From an uncultured Chlorobiaceae bacterium (GTDB taxonomy: Bacteria; Bacteroidota; Chlorobiia; Chlorobiales; Chlorobiaceae): a DNA stretch of 36,254 nt. Location: positions 1 through 36,254 of the forward strand of contig CAIPKT010000140.1 in assembly GCA_903865705.1 (NCBI GenBank), read 5' to 3'. The notes beneath the pieces are model-generated. The model searched no databases. It saw only the letters and a list, made by a program, of their open reading frames with translations, and was not told the origin of the DNA. Every line of letters begins with the position of its first letter. The stretch's first letter is position 1. A program made the position numbers and the translations under genes. Below, piece by piece: positions 8,267 through 17,275 of the stretch.

Positions 8267-8508
8267 GAGGAATAGCGTTCATATATCCTGACAAATTCTC
8301 CCAACGTCCTCGGATAAACAGGCTCATCCATCATCGAAAAGGGGTCATACAGCAACTCCTCTTCTAAACGGGCCACAAGAATAGCAAATCCCAACGAATC
8401 CAACCCACTCTCAAGCAAAACCGTATCGTCATTGAGGTTGGCAACAATTTCCCAGCCTGAATCTGATGCAATTTCAGTGATAATGTCGATAATTTTTTCT
8501 CTCATCAT
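8263..8508 (-). CDS. Dedicated acyl carrier protein
   Basis: An 81-residue acidic helical protein with the phosphopantetheine site GLDSLG; Ser38 is the attachment residue. It is not the housekeeping fatty-acid carrier: there are no fab genes around it, and it sits between a phosphoglycosyl transferase and an AMP-forming ligase with ATGA overlaps on both sides. It most likely carries the acyl group that is later transferred to an amino sugar. Two consecutive ATG codons (8508 and 8505) could start it; the first gives the ATGA overlap. Confidence 0.88.
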   Translation of the reverse strand: MMREKIIDIITEIASDSGWEIVANLNDDTVLLESGLDSLGFAILVARLEEELLYDPFSMMDEPVYPRTLGEFVRIYERYSS

Positions 8509-9128
8509 CTAATTTTGGATTTATAAACATCAACATCCACTGGCCCGGTAAAAAACGGCATGCTCTCCGTTGCATTGTGGTTTATACCTTTACGCAAAAA
8601 GACATGCTGGACGGTCATCGCAAGTATTTGGACATCAAGCCACAAAGACTGATGATTAACATACCACGCATCCAGCCTGAATTTCTCCTCCCAACTTATA
8701 GCATTGCGTCCATTTACCTGAGCCCAACCGGTCATACCAGGCTTTACCTCATGACGCCGATTCTGCTCCGGAGAGTAGAGCGGCAAATACTCCATCAAGA
8801 GGGGGCGCGGACCCACTAAACTCATATCGCCCTTGAGGACATTCAAAAGCGAAGGAAATTCATCAAGACTGGTAGAGCGAAGAAATCTTCCAAAAGAGGT
8901 AAGTCGTTCATTGTCCGGCAAAAGATTTCCATCAGCATCCCGTGCATTAGTCATCGACCTGAACTTCAACATACGAAAAGGGGTGGCATTCAAACCCGGG
9001 CGGAATTGAGCGAACAAAACCGGACTACCATGAAATAATCTGACCAAAAGAGAGAGAAACAGTAAAAATGGCAGGATCAAAAGAAAACCGGGAATGGTAA
9101 GAACAAGATCAAAAAATCGTTTTGCCAT
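8505..9128 (-). CDS. Phosphoglycosyl transferase (bacterial sugar transferase, PglC/WcaJ catalytic type)
   Basis: 207 residues consisting of one N-terminal membrane segment (about 8-30) and the PF02397-type catalytic domain only. The conserved pieces are MLKFRSM, the [26 protein letters not shown] region with the Asp-Glu pair, and [14 protein letters not shown]. Such enzymes start repeat-unit assembly by moving a sugar phosphate from a UDP-sugar to undecaprenyl phosphate. Its place at the head of the amino-sugar module suggests the N-acylated amino sugar is its substrate, as with PglC and UDP-diNAc-bacillosamine. A second paralogue lies at 10416-10976. ATG at 9128. Confidence 0.88.
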   Translation of the reverse strand: MAKRFFDLVLTIPGFLLILPFLLFLSLLVRLFHGSPVLFAQFRPGLNATPFRMLKFRSMTNARDADGNLLPDNERLTSFGRFLRSTSLDEFPSLLNVLKGDMSLVGPRPLLMEYLPLYSPEQNRRHEVKPGMTGWAQVNGRNAISWEEKFRLDAWYVNHQSLWLDVQILAMTVQHVFLRKGINHNATESMPFFTGPVDVDVYKSKIR

Positions 9129-9149
9129 AATGTCTAAGCCGATAACTCT

Positions 9150-10364
9150 TTATTTGACAAGCTTTTTAAATATTTCAGCAAAACGACTCACCCCAACTTT
9201 TAATGACAAATGCGATTGATAGTATTTCCGGCCACTCATAGCCATTACATCTCTTTCCGAAGCACTCATTGTATATAATTTAAGCGCCGCGTCAGCGATA
9301 GCCTCAGGATTTCCCGATTCAGCAAGAACACCACAACCGGCAACATTGACAAGCTCACCCGCATCTCCATCAACGGCCATCAAGATTGGTTTTCCTGCAG
9401 CCATATAGGCCTGGGTTTTGGAAGGAATCGTGATCATAAACAATGGATCTTTTCTCAGATGAACCAAAAGAGCATCTGCCTTATGGAGAACACCTCCTAT
9501 TTTGGCCATGGGTACTGCCTGAAGAAATTCCACATTTTTTAACCTCATCTCTTTAGCCAAACTTTTCAGCCGATCTACCTCAACACCCCCACCGATAAAT
9601 ACAAAGCAGATCCGGTCCATTTTGTTCTGAACAATTTTTGCAGCATCAAGAACAGCATCCAATGCTTGGGCTTTCCCCATATTACCGGCAAAAACAATAG
9701 TAAACCTTTCTGAACCGGGAAAATCCTCCGGTAATTCACCGTGTTGATGAACCATTGATGCTTCATCGCACCAGTTATAAATCACATCCATCTTTCGCTC
9801 AGGTACATCTCGATCAATAAGCAACTGCTTAAAGCCTGGAGAAAGTACCACGATGTGATCAACAGCACGATAGACTGCATTACAGACTTTACTGACAATG
9901 CTAATTACACAGGAATTTGATATTATTTTCGTAGCGCGCAGTGAGTCAGGCCACATATCCTGAATGTCGTATACCACAGGGACTCGACGAAACAGGCGAA
10001 GAAGAGAAGCTGCTATACCAACAGTAATGGGGGGATGGTAGGCATAGATAACATCAGGTCTTTTAGCACCGAACAATCCATAGGCAAGTGCGGCTCCTGC
10101 GAAACTGATATAATTCATCACCCTGCCAACACCACTCTGGCTATGGCTTGGATAGAGAGGAACCCGCGTTACCCGCACACCATCAATATTCTCACGCTGA
10201 ATCAGCCTGATTTTATAACCGGGATAAAGCTTACCACCTGGGTAGTTTGGAAAACCCGTAACGACCTCTACTTCAAAACCCTGCCGGACAAGTTCCCGAG
10301 CAAAAACCAATCCCTTAAATGTCGGTTCAGGATCAAACCACTGGGTCAATAATAAAACACGCAA
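9150..10364 (-). CDS. WbuB-like family 4 glycosyltransferase
   Basis: 404 residues of GT-B fold. The N-terminal half has the WbuB-type pattern LLTQWFDPEP, GFPNYPGGKLYPGY and YDIQDMWPDS; the C-terminal half has FVFIGGGVE, PSKTQAYMAAGKPI and a nucleotide-binding glutamate region. WbuB in E. coli O26 is thought to transfer L-FucNAc, and this locus makes UDP-L-FucNAc (14952-18298), so the same sugar is a reasonable donor guess here. The start codon is TTG at 10364: the upstream frame reaches a TAG two codons earlier and no ATG is available. It is separated by 21 bp from the phosphoglycosyl transferase downstream. Confidence 0.86.
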   Translation of the reverse strand: MRVLLLTQWFDPEPTFKGLVFARELVRQGFEVEVVTGFPNYPGGKLYPGYKIRLIQRENIDGVRVTRVPLYPSHSQSGVGRVMNYISFAGAALAYGLFGAKRPDVIYAYHPPITVGIAASLLRLFRRVPVVYDIQDMWPDSLRATKIISNSCVISIVSKVCNAVYRAVDHIVVLSPGFKQLLIDRDVPERKMDVIYNWCDEASMVHQHGELPEDFPGSERFTIVFAGNMGKAQALDAVLDAAKIVQNKMDRICFVFIGGGVEVDRLKSLAKEMRLKNVEFLQAVPMAKIGGVLHKADALLVHLRKDPLFMITIPSKTQAYMAAGKPILMAVDGDAGELVNVAGCGVLAESGNPEAIADAALKLYTMSASERDVMAMSGRKYYQSHLSLKVGVSRFAEIFKKLVK

Positions 10365-10415
10365 ATGCTATCTTTTATACTTTTTTCACGCAAACAAAAG
10401 TCAAGATAACAAGAT

Positions 10416-10976
10416 CTAATGGGAAACCCCATCACCCTTTGCCGCTTTGAAAAGAGTTTGAAATATTATTTTAAGATCGAACAAGAATGATTGATTCATG
10501 AGATAGTATTCATCAAATTCAACTTTGACAGGGATAGGCAACTCATCACGGCCATTGATCTGGGCGGAGCCTGTCAAACCTGGAGTCAATACATGCACGC
10601 CCTTTTTTGTCCTTAATGCTATCAAATCATCTTGATTGAACAGTGCCGGGCGAGGTCCGACGATGCTCATATCCCCCTTCAGAATACTCCAGAGCTGGGG
10701 CAGCTCATCGATGCTCACCCTGCGCAAAAACTTGCCTATGGGGATCAAATAACTGTCAGGATCAGACATAAGATGCGTTGCAACAGCCGGAGTATCAGTC
10801 CGCATGGTGCGGAACTTTGGCATGCTGAAAATCGCGTTATCTCTTCCAACACGGTTCGACCAATAAAGCACTGGGCCTTTCGAAGTTAATTTTATTAACA
10901 ATGCCACCATCAGCATAGGTAATCCAAGAACAATGAAAGCCAGCAGCGACATGGTAATATCAAAAAGCCGCTTCAT
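10416..10976 (-). CDS. Second phosphoglycosyl transferase (bacterial sugar transferase family)
   Basis: About 186 residues: N-terminal MKRLFDI, one membrane helix, then the PF02397-type signatures MPKFRTMRTD, RRVSIDELPQLWSILKGDMSIVGPRPALF and TPGLTGSAQINGRDELP. The frame extends 17 codons further upstream, but the ATG at 10976 gives the standard K-R-x-F-D start of this family. It differs clearly from the paralogue at 8505-9128, so it probably uses a different UDP-sugar. With a complete UDP-L-FucNAc pathway nearby, a FucNAc-, QuiNAc- or GlcNAc-type sugar is possible. It may start a second glycan. Confidence 0.86.
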   Translation of the reverse strand: MKRLFDITMSLLAFIVLGLPMLMVALLIKLTSKGPVLYWSNRVGRDNAIFSMPKFRTMRTDTPAVATHLMSDPDSYLIPIGKFLRRVSIDELPQLWSILKGDMSIVGPRPALFNQDDLIALRTKKGVHVLTPGLTGSAQINGRDELPIPVKVEFDEYYLMNQSFLFDLKIIFQTLFKAAKGDGVSH

Positions 10977-11097
10977 CAATATATTTTTATGAGATGTTAA
11001 GCCATTATACGCTTGTCTATTGAGCATATAAGCACATGTTGAGTACTAAACAGTCAGCCATTCCAATTACAAATAATAATTTTCTGGCACTACTAAG

Positions 11098-11970
11098 TTA
11101 TTTTAATATTTGTCGAAGATCAGAAAATGTAGTAAAACAAAAATCTTCCTTTTTAAGAAGACTTATAACTTTACGCAATTTAATTTCAGTTGTTGAGCGC
11201 CCAAGTGAAAAACGCATTCGCGTTGGAAAAGATACGGTATTATCTAAATATGGGGCAGCACGATGCGATAGCTCAAACGGATGTATAAAAAGAACATAAA
11301 AAGAAGCGTCTTTAAGGTAACGGGTAATCAGATTACTTGTTAACCACCACGGTAATATTCGAAGGTAACCGCCACCAGAAACTGGAATATTTTTATCAGC
11401 TATCTTTAAAGTACTTACCTCGAACTCAAAAAAATTTTCTGCCCGATAAATATTTGGCACAACTTTATCAAATCCACTGATATCAATGCAACCATATAAG
11501 GGATGATCACTAAACGCATTTTTACTGGAATCATATAAAAAACCCGCTTTTCTTATCATATCAAGACGTTCTCGATCAAGACTAAATGAGGGTGCACGAT
11601 ATCCTGCTACTGAGAGCCCTGTTAAGTCTTCTATTTTTTTCTTAGCCGCAACTGTTCGTATATAAAAGTCTTTGCTTGGAATTAGAAGTGGGCGTGTGTG
11701 ATCATCGCCATGACATGCTAATTCATATCCACAAGATGATAATTCGAGCATTTTGCTTTGTAGACTTTTAGCAAGATCCGATAAAACAAAAAAAGATGAT
11801 GGTATCTGGAGGTCCTGAAGCATCCCTACGTATCGATCAAGTCCATCAAGCATCGAATAAGAGCGATCTAATTTCTTGTCGATAAAATAATCCGAATGAT
11901 ACCAATCCTCAACATCCATAGATAAAATGGCATATTTTTTTGGCGCTGTTTGAGCTAACAATTCAGTCAT
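11098..11970 (-). CDS. Polysaccharide deacetylase, exosortase-locus type
   Basis: 290 residues with the NodB deacetylase motifs: metal-site LSMDVEDWYH (Asp19, Asp22), HGDDH (His87, His91) and GYRAPSFS with Arg125, then a C-terminal FIHPFELSHR segment with a further histidine. The DVEDWYH form rather than TFDDG is what I associate with the deacetylase subfamily found in exosortase/exopolysaccharide loci, which fits the exosortase module 9 kb away. It would remove acetyl groups from GlcNAc-like residues. There is no signal peptide, so it should act in the cytoplasm or on lipid-linked intermediates. The ATG at 11970 is preferred over a TTG directly before it. Confidence 0.83.
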   Translation of the reverse strand: MTELLAQTAPKKYAILSMDVEDWYHSDYFIDKKLDRSYSMLDGLDRYVGMLQDLQIPSSFFVLSDLAKSLQSKMLELSSCGYELACHGDDHTRPLLIPSKDFYIRTVAAKKKIEDLTGLSVAGYRAPSFSLDRERLDMIRKAGFLYDSSKNAFSDHPLYGCIDISGFDKVVPNIYRAENFFEFEVSTLKIADKNIPVSGGGYLRILPWWLTSNLITRYLKDASFYVLFIHPFELSHRAAPYLDNTVSFPTRMRFSLGRSTTEIKLRKVISLLKKEDFCFTTFSDLRQILK

Positions 11971-12003
11971 CAAATTTATTTAATTTTCAAATATTCTAAA
12001 GAA

Positions 12004-12576
12004 TCAATTTCGATATTTGATGAGTTTAGCTGGCACACCCCCATAAATCGCATTTTCAGGAACATTTTTGGTCACTACTGACCCAGCCGCAACAATTGCG
12101 CCGTTATGTATATTCACTCCAGACAAAATAACACTATTTGCCCCAATCCATACGTCACTGCCAATTACAATATCATTCTCTATCCTGTCTTGAAAAACCA
12201 TTGGAATTCCACTAAGTTCGGTCCCATGGTTACTGCAAAATAGTTTTACACCCGGCCCTATCAGAACATTGTCTCCTATGATAATTTTCGATTTTGTTTC
12301 TGCCCAAACACAACAATCCATTGTAATCCGAACATTATTTCCCAAATAAACATTTTGAGCATTACGAATTGATGTTCTTGCATGAATTCTTGCAATACTA
12401 GCTATATTAATTTTTTTTCTCCAAAGAACATGTTCATGCAAATAATAAAATAAACTGGAAAAAATTGCCTTAAAAAAAGACAATGAGAACAAGGTAAAAA
12501 CAACTTCTAACAATAGCCCAACTATTTTTCCCTTATACCAAATCTTATCCTTACCTAAATTCAGATTTTTGTTCAT
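12004..12576 (-). CDS. Hexapeptide-repeat O-acetyltransferase (WcaF/CysE-like)
   Basis: 190 residues. A hydrophobic N-terminal stretch (about 17-45) is followed by hexapeptide turns ([24 protein letters not shown]) and the conserved end [25 protein letters not shown]...[16 protein letters not shown]. His in CSNHGTEL is the likely catalytic base. It acetylates a sugar hydroxyl or amine with acetyl-CoA. It sits between the deacetylase and the beta-propeller gene. The AT-rich 5' end lacks a clear ribosome site; ATG at 12576. Confidence 0.82.
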   Translation of the reverse strand: MNKNLNLGKDKIWYKGKIVGLLLEVVFTLFSLSFFKAIFSSLFYYLHEHVLWRKKINIASIARIHARTSIRNAQNVYLGNNVRITMDCCVWAETKSKIIIGDNVLIGPGVKLFCSNHGTELSGIPMVFQDRIENDIVIGSDVWIGANSVILSGVNIHNGAIVAAGSVVTKNVPENAIYGGVPAKLIKYRN

Positions 12577-12627
12577 AAAAAAATTTTAGTCGCAAATAAA
12601 TATGATCATGACGGGTAAATACAATTT

Positions 12628-13674
12628 TTAAATATCAAGCATTCCGTTGAACCATGTCTCGGCTGCGCCTCTTAAGGCAAGAGCAGTAAAATGCAGAGTC
12701 TCTGAAGTTTCTGTACCAGGTGGTATTCGCATAACACCATACTGAATAATATGTGGCCACATTTTTTTTGATCGGGCATAACATTCATGCCATTTTTCAC
12801 CATCTCTGCTCGCCCAAAGATGCGCTGCTGTGTCAACCTCATTCCCCCCCCCTTCAACGCCGGTACTTATAAACAGTGTTCCGTCACATAAAGCTCCTGC
12901 ACCATGGCAGGGCCCTTGAATTCGTTGAACGAGAGAAATAGCTTGAGTCACCCGATTTAAACGAACAATAAAATTAGGAGTACGGCCAGCATCCGATCCG
13001 GCATCCGTACCCCAAAACAACGATTCTTCTGTAAAAATAACACTCACAGCCCGCCAATCCTGCGTTCCTCCACCGATTCGAGTCCAACTATTGCCGATAT
13101 CAGTACTTTTAAACAACTGACATTCCGCATTAGCATCCCCGGTACCCATCCATAAACATGATTCAAATGGATCCCACTGCACAAAATGAATATGACGAAT
13201 CTCCCCTGCAGGAAATTCAAAGATTTTTTTAAACCCTGAAATCGGGTTTTCTGTGCGATAAAGTGCAACAGGTATCTGACGATCCTTGTTGAGAAGGTAT
13301 TCCCCATAAAGAATCGATCCATCGGGAACCTGGCAAATCGCACGGGATGCCGGCTTGTTCCCTCGATGTATTCTATCAACCACGCGGGATGAACCGTCTT
13401 GATCTACCAAAACAAACCGCCGCTTAAGAACAACAAGAATCCGACCATCACCAATCGGCTGGGCCGCATGAATTCCAAGTCGTAAACCTAATCGGGTAAA
13501 GGTAAACAGAGAAAAAATCTGTTCTGTGAAAGATACTGGGAGAGTAGCTATAACTCTTTCACGCTTACCATTTTGGTAAAAAAAAAGCCTGTGCCCTTGA
13601 GCTACAATAGTACGATTTCCTTGCACATAGAGGATACGGGCACAACGTAAATAATGCGCTATAACAAACCTCAC
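12628..13674 (-). CDS. BNR/Asp-box beta-propeller protein of unknown function
   Basis: About 348 residues without signal peptide or membrane segment. It has repeated blade-like strands and at least two Asp-box (BNR) motifs, STDIGNSWT and SRDGEKWHE, as in sialidases and other beta-propellers. The rest does not reveal sialidase catalytic residues, so an enzyme function is not claimed. The frame extends to a GTG at 13704, but an AAGGAG ribosome site at 13684-13689, nine bases before a GTG at 13674, makes the latter the better start. The gene follows a glycosyltransferase and precedes an acetyltransferase, so it probably recognises or modifies the glycan. Confidence 0.65.
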   Translation of the reverse strand: MRFVIAHYLRCARILYVQGNRTIVAQGHRLFFYQNGKRERVIATLPVSFTEQIFSLFTFTRLGLRLGIHAAQPIGDGRILVVLKRRFVLVDQDGSSRVVDRIHRGNKPASRAICQVPDGSILYGEYLLNKDRQIPVALYRTENPISGFKKIFEFPAGEIRHIHFVQWDPFESCLWMGTGDANAECQLFKSTDIGNSWTRIGGGTQDWRAVSVIFTEESLFWGTDAGSDAGRTPNFIVRLNRVTQAISLVQRIQGPCHGAGALCDGTLFISTGVEGGGNEVDTAAHLWASRDGEKWHECYARSKKMWPHIIQYGVMRIPPGTETSETLHFTALALRGAAETWFNGMLDI

Positions 13675-13688
13675 CGATACTCGCTCCT

Positions 13689-14936
13689 TTATTTTGATGG
13701 GCACAGCTCATGGATCAATTGGTCATATTGAGCGCTGATTGCCTCTTTGGAATAATTTATGACCACATACTCACGTGCTTTTATACCTTCAGCAACCAGC
13801 TCCTCCCGCTCTTCAAAAGCTTTTCGTACTTCGATGACAAATGCATCTGCATCACCAACCGGAACCACTCTTCCACACCCTGACTCACGTGCTACCCGCG
13901 TAAGATCTGAACCGCTATCCGCCGTGATAATTGCTGTGCGTCCGGAGGCCATGATCGAAAATATCTTTGAAGGAAAGCCGTCACCCTGAATATGGGGACT
14001 CAGAAGCACCAGGCAAATGTCGCTACTTGCATTTGCCCAAGGAGTAACATCACGGGGGATGTACCCTAAGACACTGATATTCTTGAGGTTATGTTCAAGA
14101 ATTTGTTGTTCCAGACTTGGGCGCATAATACCATCACCAACAAACACAAACTTTATTGGCAAATCCTGCAATGCTTTAGCCGCCTGTACTACTGGACTGA
14201 AATCCTGCGCATTTCCAATATTACCCACATACGACACAACAAAACAATCATCTAAACCATGCTTTCCAGAAAAATCATTATGCCTCGAAAGCGGCTGATA
14301 AAACTCTGTATCAACAAAGTTTTCAATAAGGCGCAGGTTTTCTGTTTTTCTGACACGCGGTTTTAATGTTGTCATAAATGATTGCGCAATAACAACAACC
14401 GCATTGTTATTATTATACACAAGCTTTTCAAGTTTGCGCAAAAAAGCAACAAGCATCTTTGACTGTATTTTACCTTGCCGCACCAAACCGTCAGGAAAAA
14501 CATCCTGAACAATATAGACAGATGGAGCGCCCCGAATCCACGCCATAAAACGTCCTATGATACCGCTAGAAAGCGGAGGAGATGATGCAATAACAATATC
14601 TTGGCGACCCGATACGAAAGCTCCTATAAATAATGCCGCTATATGAAACCATATAGCTGATATTATTCTGATAACATGTTTTGGTGATTTTTTAAACATT
14701 GGAATGTGAATCACCTTGACAGGCCCTAAACAACTGGTTGCATACAAACCACCCCATCTTTTAGTAAGCGGTTGCTTGGCAAGTTCCTGTTGCAAGACAT
14801 TATAATGCGGTGTAGTCGTAAGAACAGTAACCTTGTGACCTCTTCGCTGCAATTCAGCAGCAAGATCGCGATATAAATACGCGTTAGAAACCCCGTCAGG
14901 AGTAAAAACCAGGGAATAAATCAGAACTTTTGCCAA
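13689..14936 (-). CDS. WbuB-like family 4 glycosyltransferase
   Basis: 415 residues of GT-B fold, with GVSNAYLYRDLAAELQRRGH near the start, ASSPPLSSG, YIVQDVFPDG (the WbuB-type acidic motif), FVFVGDG and a C-terminal PSKIFSIMASGRTAI donor-site region. It is related to the gene at 9150-10364 and, like it, starts with TTG. Here the TTG at 14936 has an AAAGG ribosome site six bases upstream, and a TAA closes the frame just before it. It sits directly after the UDP-L-FucNAc 2-epimerase gene, so L-FucNAc transfer is a plausible role. Acceptor unknown. Confidence 0.85.
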   Translation of the reverse strand: MAKVLIYSLVFTPDGVSNAYLYRDLAAELQRRGHKVTVLTTTPHYNVLQQELAKQPLTKRWGGLYATSCLGPVKVIHIPMFKKSPKHVIRIISAIWFHIAALFIGAFVSGRQDIVIASSPPLSSGIIGRFMAWIRGAPSVYIVQDVFPDGLVRQGKIQSKMLVAFLRKLEKLVYNNNNAVVVIAQSFMTTLKPRVRKTENLRLIENFVDTEFYQPLSRHNDFSGKHGLDDCFVVSYVGNIGNAQDFSPVVQAAKALQDLPIKFVFVGDGIMRPSLEQQILEHNLKNISVLGYIPRDVTPWANASSDICLVLLSPHIQGDGFPSKIFSIMASGRTAIITADSGSDLTRVARESGCGRVVPVGDADAFVIEVRKAFEEREELVAEGIKAREYVVINYSKEAISAQYDQLIHELCPSK

Positions 14937-14951
14937 AATGAACCTTTACAT

Positions 14952-16085
14952 TTAATACTTTTTCCATACAACCCTATTCACATAATCGGTATAACTGAGT
15001 ATTAACCGAACCACCTTATCAGATACATTCGGCATCGAATAATCCGCTACCTGCCGCAAACTCCGATGCACACCACGGGCCTGAGTGTCGAGAATCGCCA
15101 GCGCCTGCGTGACACGATCAACTTCAAGACCAACCATCATCACTGAAGCTTCTTCCATACCTTCAGGCCGCTCATGAGCCTCGCGGATATTAATAGCAGG
15201 GAAATTCAGAATTGAAGATTCTTCGGTAATAGTGCCGCTGTCGGAGAGCACTGCCTTGGAATGCATCTGCAGATTGACATAATCGCTAAACCCGAGAGGT
15301 TTAAGCAGTTCAACAAGCGGATTAAACGCAACACCGCTTGCGTCAATCCGCTTGCGAGTTCGTGGATGGGTTGAGACTATCACCCGTTTTCCATACTCTT
15401 CTGCAAGCCTGTTCAGTATCTCAACAAGCTTCAAAAAATTCCTGTCTGATTCGATGTTCTCCTCACGGTGAGCACTGACCACAAAGTAATCACCCTCAAT
15501 AAGACTCAGGCGATCGAGCACATGTGAACGGTCAATCTTTTCACGGTAATGCGTCAGCACCTCAAACATTGGACTTCCGGTCTTGATAATCCGGTCGGGA
15601 GGCAACCCTTCACGAAGTAGATATTCCCGTGCAATATCGCTGTAGGTCAGGTTGATATCGGCCGAATGATCAACTATCTTGCGATTGATCTCTTCCGGTA
15701 CCCGCTGGTCAAAACAACGATTACCGGCCTCCATGTGAAAAACAGGAATCTTCCTGCGCTTGGCCGGATAAACGGTAAGGCATGAGTTGGTATCGCCAAG
15801 AATCAAAAGTGCATCTGGCTTTTCAGTGGCCATAACCGCATCCGCTTTCGCAATGATCAACCCTACGGTTTCAGCCGCCGATGAACCCGCGGCCTCAAGA
15901 AAATGGTCAGGCTTACGAATAGCAAGATCATCAAAAAATATCTGGTTCAGTTCATAATCGTAATTCTGCCCTGTATGCACCAGCACATGTTCCGTATGCT
16001 CATCCAGTTTCGCCAGCACCCGCGAAAGACGGATAATCTCCGGCCTGGTACCAACAATGGTCATCACCTTTAATTTTTTTACCAC
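14952..16085 (-). CDS. fnlC: UDP-N-acetyl sugar 2-epimerase of the L-FucNAc pathway (CapG/FnlC/WbjD)
   Basis: 377 residues of the non-hydrolysing UDP-GlcNAc 2-epimerase family: GTRPEIIRL at the start, VSAHREEN in the middle and [11 protein letters not shown] near the UDP site. In the FucNAc pathway this enzyme carries out the last step, C2 epimerisation of UDP-N-acetyl-L-pneumosamine to UDP-N-acetyl-L-fucosamine. It stands right after CapF- and CapE-type genes, which fixes the assignment over general WecB. The frame starts with GTG at 16085; an ATG seven codons in is possible but would leave a very short ribosome-site spacing. Confidence 0.88.
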   Translation of the reverse strand: MVKKLKVMTIVGTRPEIIRLSRVLAKLDEHTEHVLVHTGQNYDYELNQIFFDDLAIRKPDHFLEAAGSSAAETVGLIIAKADAVMATEKPDALLILGDTNSCLTVYPAKRRKIPVFHMEAGNRCFDQRVPEEINRKIVDHSADINLTYSDIAREYLLREGLPPDRIIKTGSPMFEVLTHYREKIDRSHVLDRLSLIEGDYFVVSAHREENIESDRNFLKLVEILNRLAEEYGKRVIVSTHPRTRKRIDASGVAFNPLVELLKPLGFSDYVNLQMHSKAVLSDSGTITEESSILNFPAINIREAHERPEGMEEASVMMVGLEVDRVTQALAILDTQARGVHRSLRQVADYSMPNVSDKVVRLILSYTDYVNRVVWKKY

Positions 16086-16140
16086 TCTCTGTATAAATTT
16101 ATTATTTAACGTATTAATGTTTAATCCATCATAATCAACA

Positions 16141-17259
16141 TTAGACGTTCAGAAAATAAGTATCAATCTTTTCAGGATTAAAAATCTCACTTGCCCAAAA
16201 AAGGGTTACCAGTTCGCCTTCACCTATGTTCGTAATATGGTGTGTATATCCTGGCGGAATATCTACAACCTTGAACTCTTTGCCTGCAACCCGATGCTCT
16301 ATGACCTCAGTTCCGTCAACACGGCGGAATCGAATCACGGCATCGCCTTCAACAACCATAAACTTTTCTGTCTTTGTATGGTGATAATGGTTGCCTCTGG
16401 TAATTCCTGGTTTGGTACGTGAAACAAAAATCTGCCCGAATGTCTTGCTTTTCATCATTTCGGCAAGGCTCCCCCGTTCATCGGTTCTGATATTGAGCGA
16501 ATAGGCAAAATCCTCCCCCTCAAGATATGAGAGGTAGGTGGCATAGAGCGCTCTGACCAATGGACTGTCAAATTCTGGCATAAGCAAGGTTTGACGCGAC
16601 TCACGAAATGACATAATCAACTCCGCAAGCTCAACAAGCGTAATAGGATAAGCCGTTAAATCCGGACCGTAAGCAAAGCCAGATTCCTTTTTTTCATCAG
16701 GAGAGGGTATTTCACCAATCAAAGCCGCAACAACATCATCAATATAGGTCAGTTCAATCAAACGAACAGGATCAGAAATCGTGACCGGCTGACCATGGGC
16801 TATACTGTAGCAAAATGTAGCCGTGACGGAATTGTAGTTCGGGCGGCACCATTTGCCAAAAAGGTTCTTGAACCGGTAAACAACCGTTAGCGCTCCGGCA
16901 GTTTCAGCAAAATCCCTAAGCACCTGCTCAGCCTGAAGCTTGCTGAGTCCATAGGGGTTGTCAAGCTCAGCCTGAATGGATGAGGCAAGAATGATCTTTG
17001 GAGTCCTTTTTAAACGCTTTAGTATGGCACAAATCTCATCAGTCAGCCCTGCATTTCCGGTTCTGAATTCCTCATCGTTCTTGGGCCGATTAACCCCCGC
17101 AAGATGAAAAATAACCTCAGCCTCACCAAGCATTGCCTCTAGTTCCGCTGGAACATTATCACAATCAAATTCCAGAAGCCTGACACTCTCCATCGTTCGC
17201 AAAACAGAGCAAAGATTTCTCCCAACAAACCCTTTCGATCCAGTTACAAGAATGTTCAT
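16141..17259 (-). CDS. fnlB: CapF/FnlB/WbjC reductase: SDR domain with C-terminal cupin
   Basis: 372 residues. The N-terminal SDR domain has the nucleotide-binding [17 protein letters not shown] and the Tyr-x3-Lys pair in [13 protein letters not shown]. The C-terminal domain from about residue 250 is a cupin, with the metal-site cluster [17 protein letters not shown] and further histidines. This two-domain arrangement is diagnostic of CapF, which takes the CapE product to UDP-N-acetyl-L-pneumosamine: epimerisation by the cupin, NADPH reduction by the SDR part. The ATG at 17259 directly starts the Rossmann strand, so the nine codons upstream were excluded. CapE lies immediately upstream. Confidence 0.92.
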   Translation of the reverse strand: MNILVTGSKGFVGRNLCSVLRTMESVRLLEFDCDNVPAELEAMLGEAEVIFHLAGVNRPKNDEEFRTGNAGLTDEICAILKRLKRTPKIILASSIQAELDNPYGLSKLQAEQVLRDFAETAGALTVVYRFKNLFGKWCRPNYNSVTATFCYSIAHGQPVTISDPVRLIELTYIDDVVAALIGEIPSPDEKKESGFAYGPDLTAYPITLVELAELIMSFRESRQTLLMPEFDSPLVRALYATYLSYLEGEDFAYSLNIRTDERGSLAEMMKSKTFGQIFVSRTKPGITRGNHYHHTKTEKFMVVEGDAVIRFRRVDGTEVIEHRVAGKEFKVVDIPPGYTHHITNIGEGELVTLFWASEIFNPEKIDTYFLNV

Positions 17260-17275
17260 TTTATTTCTAAGAATA

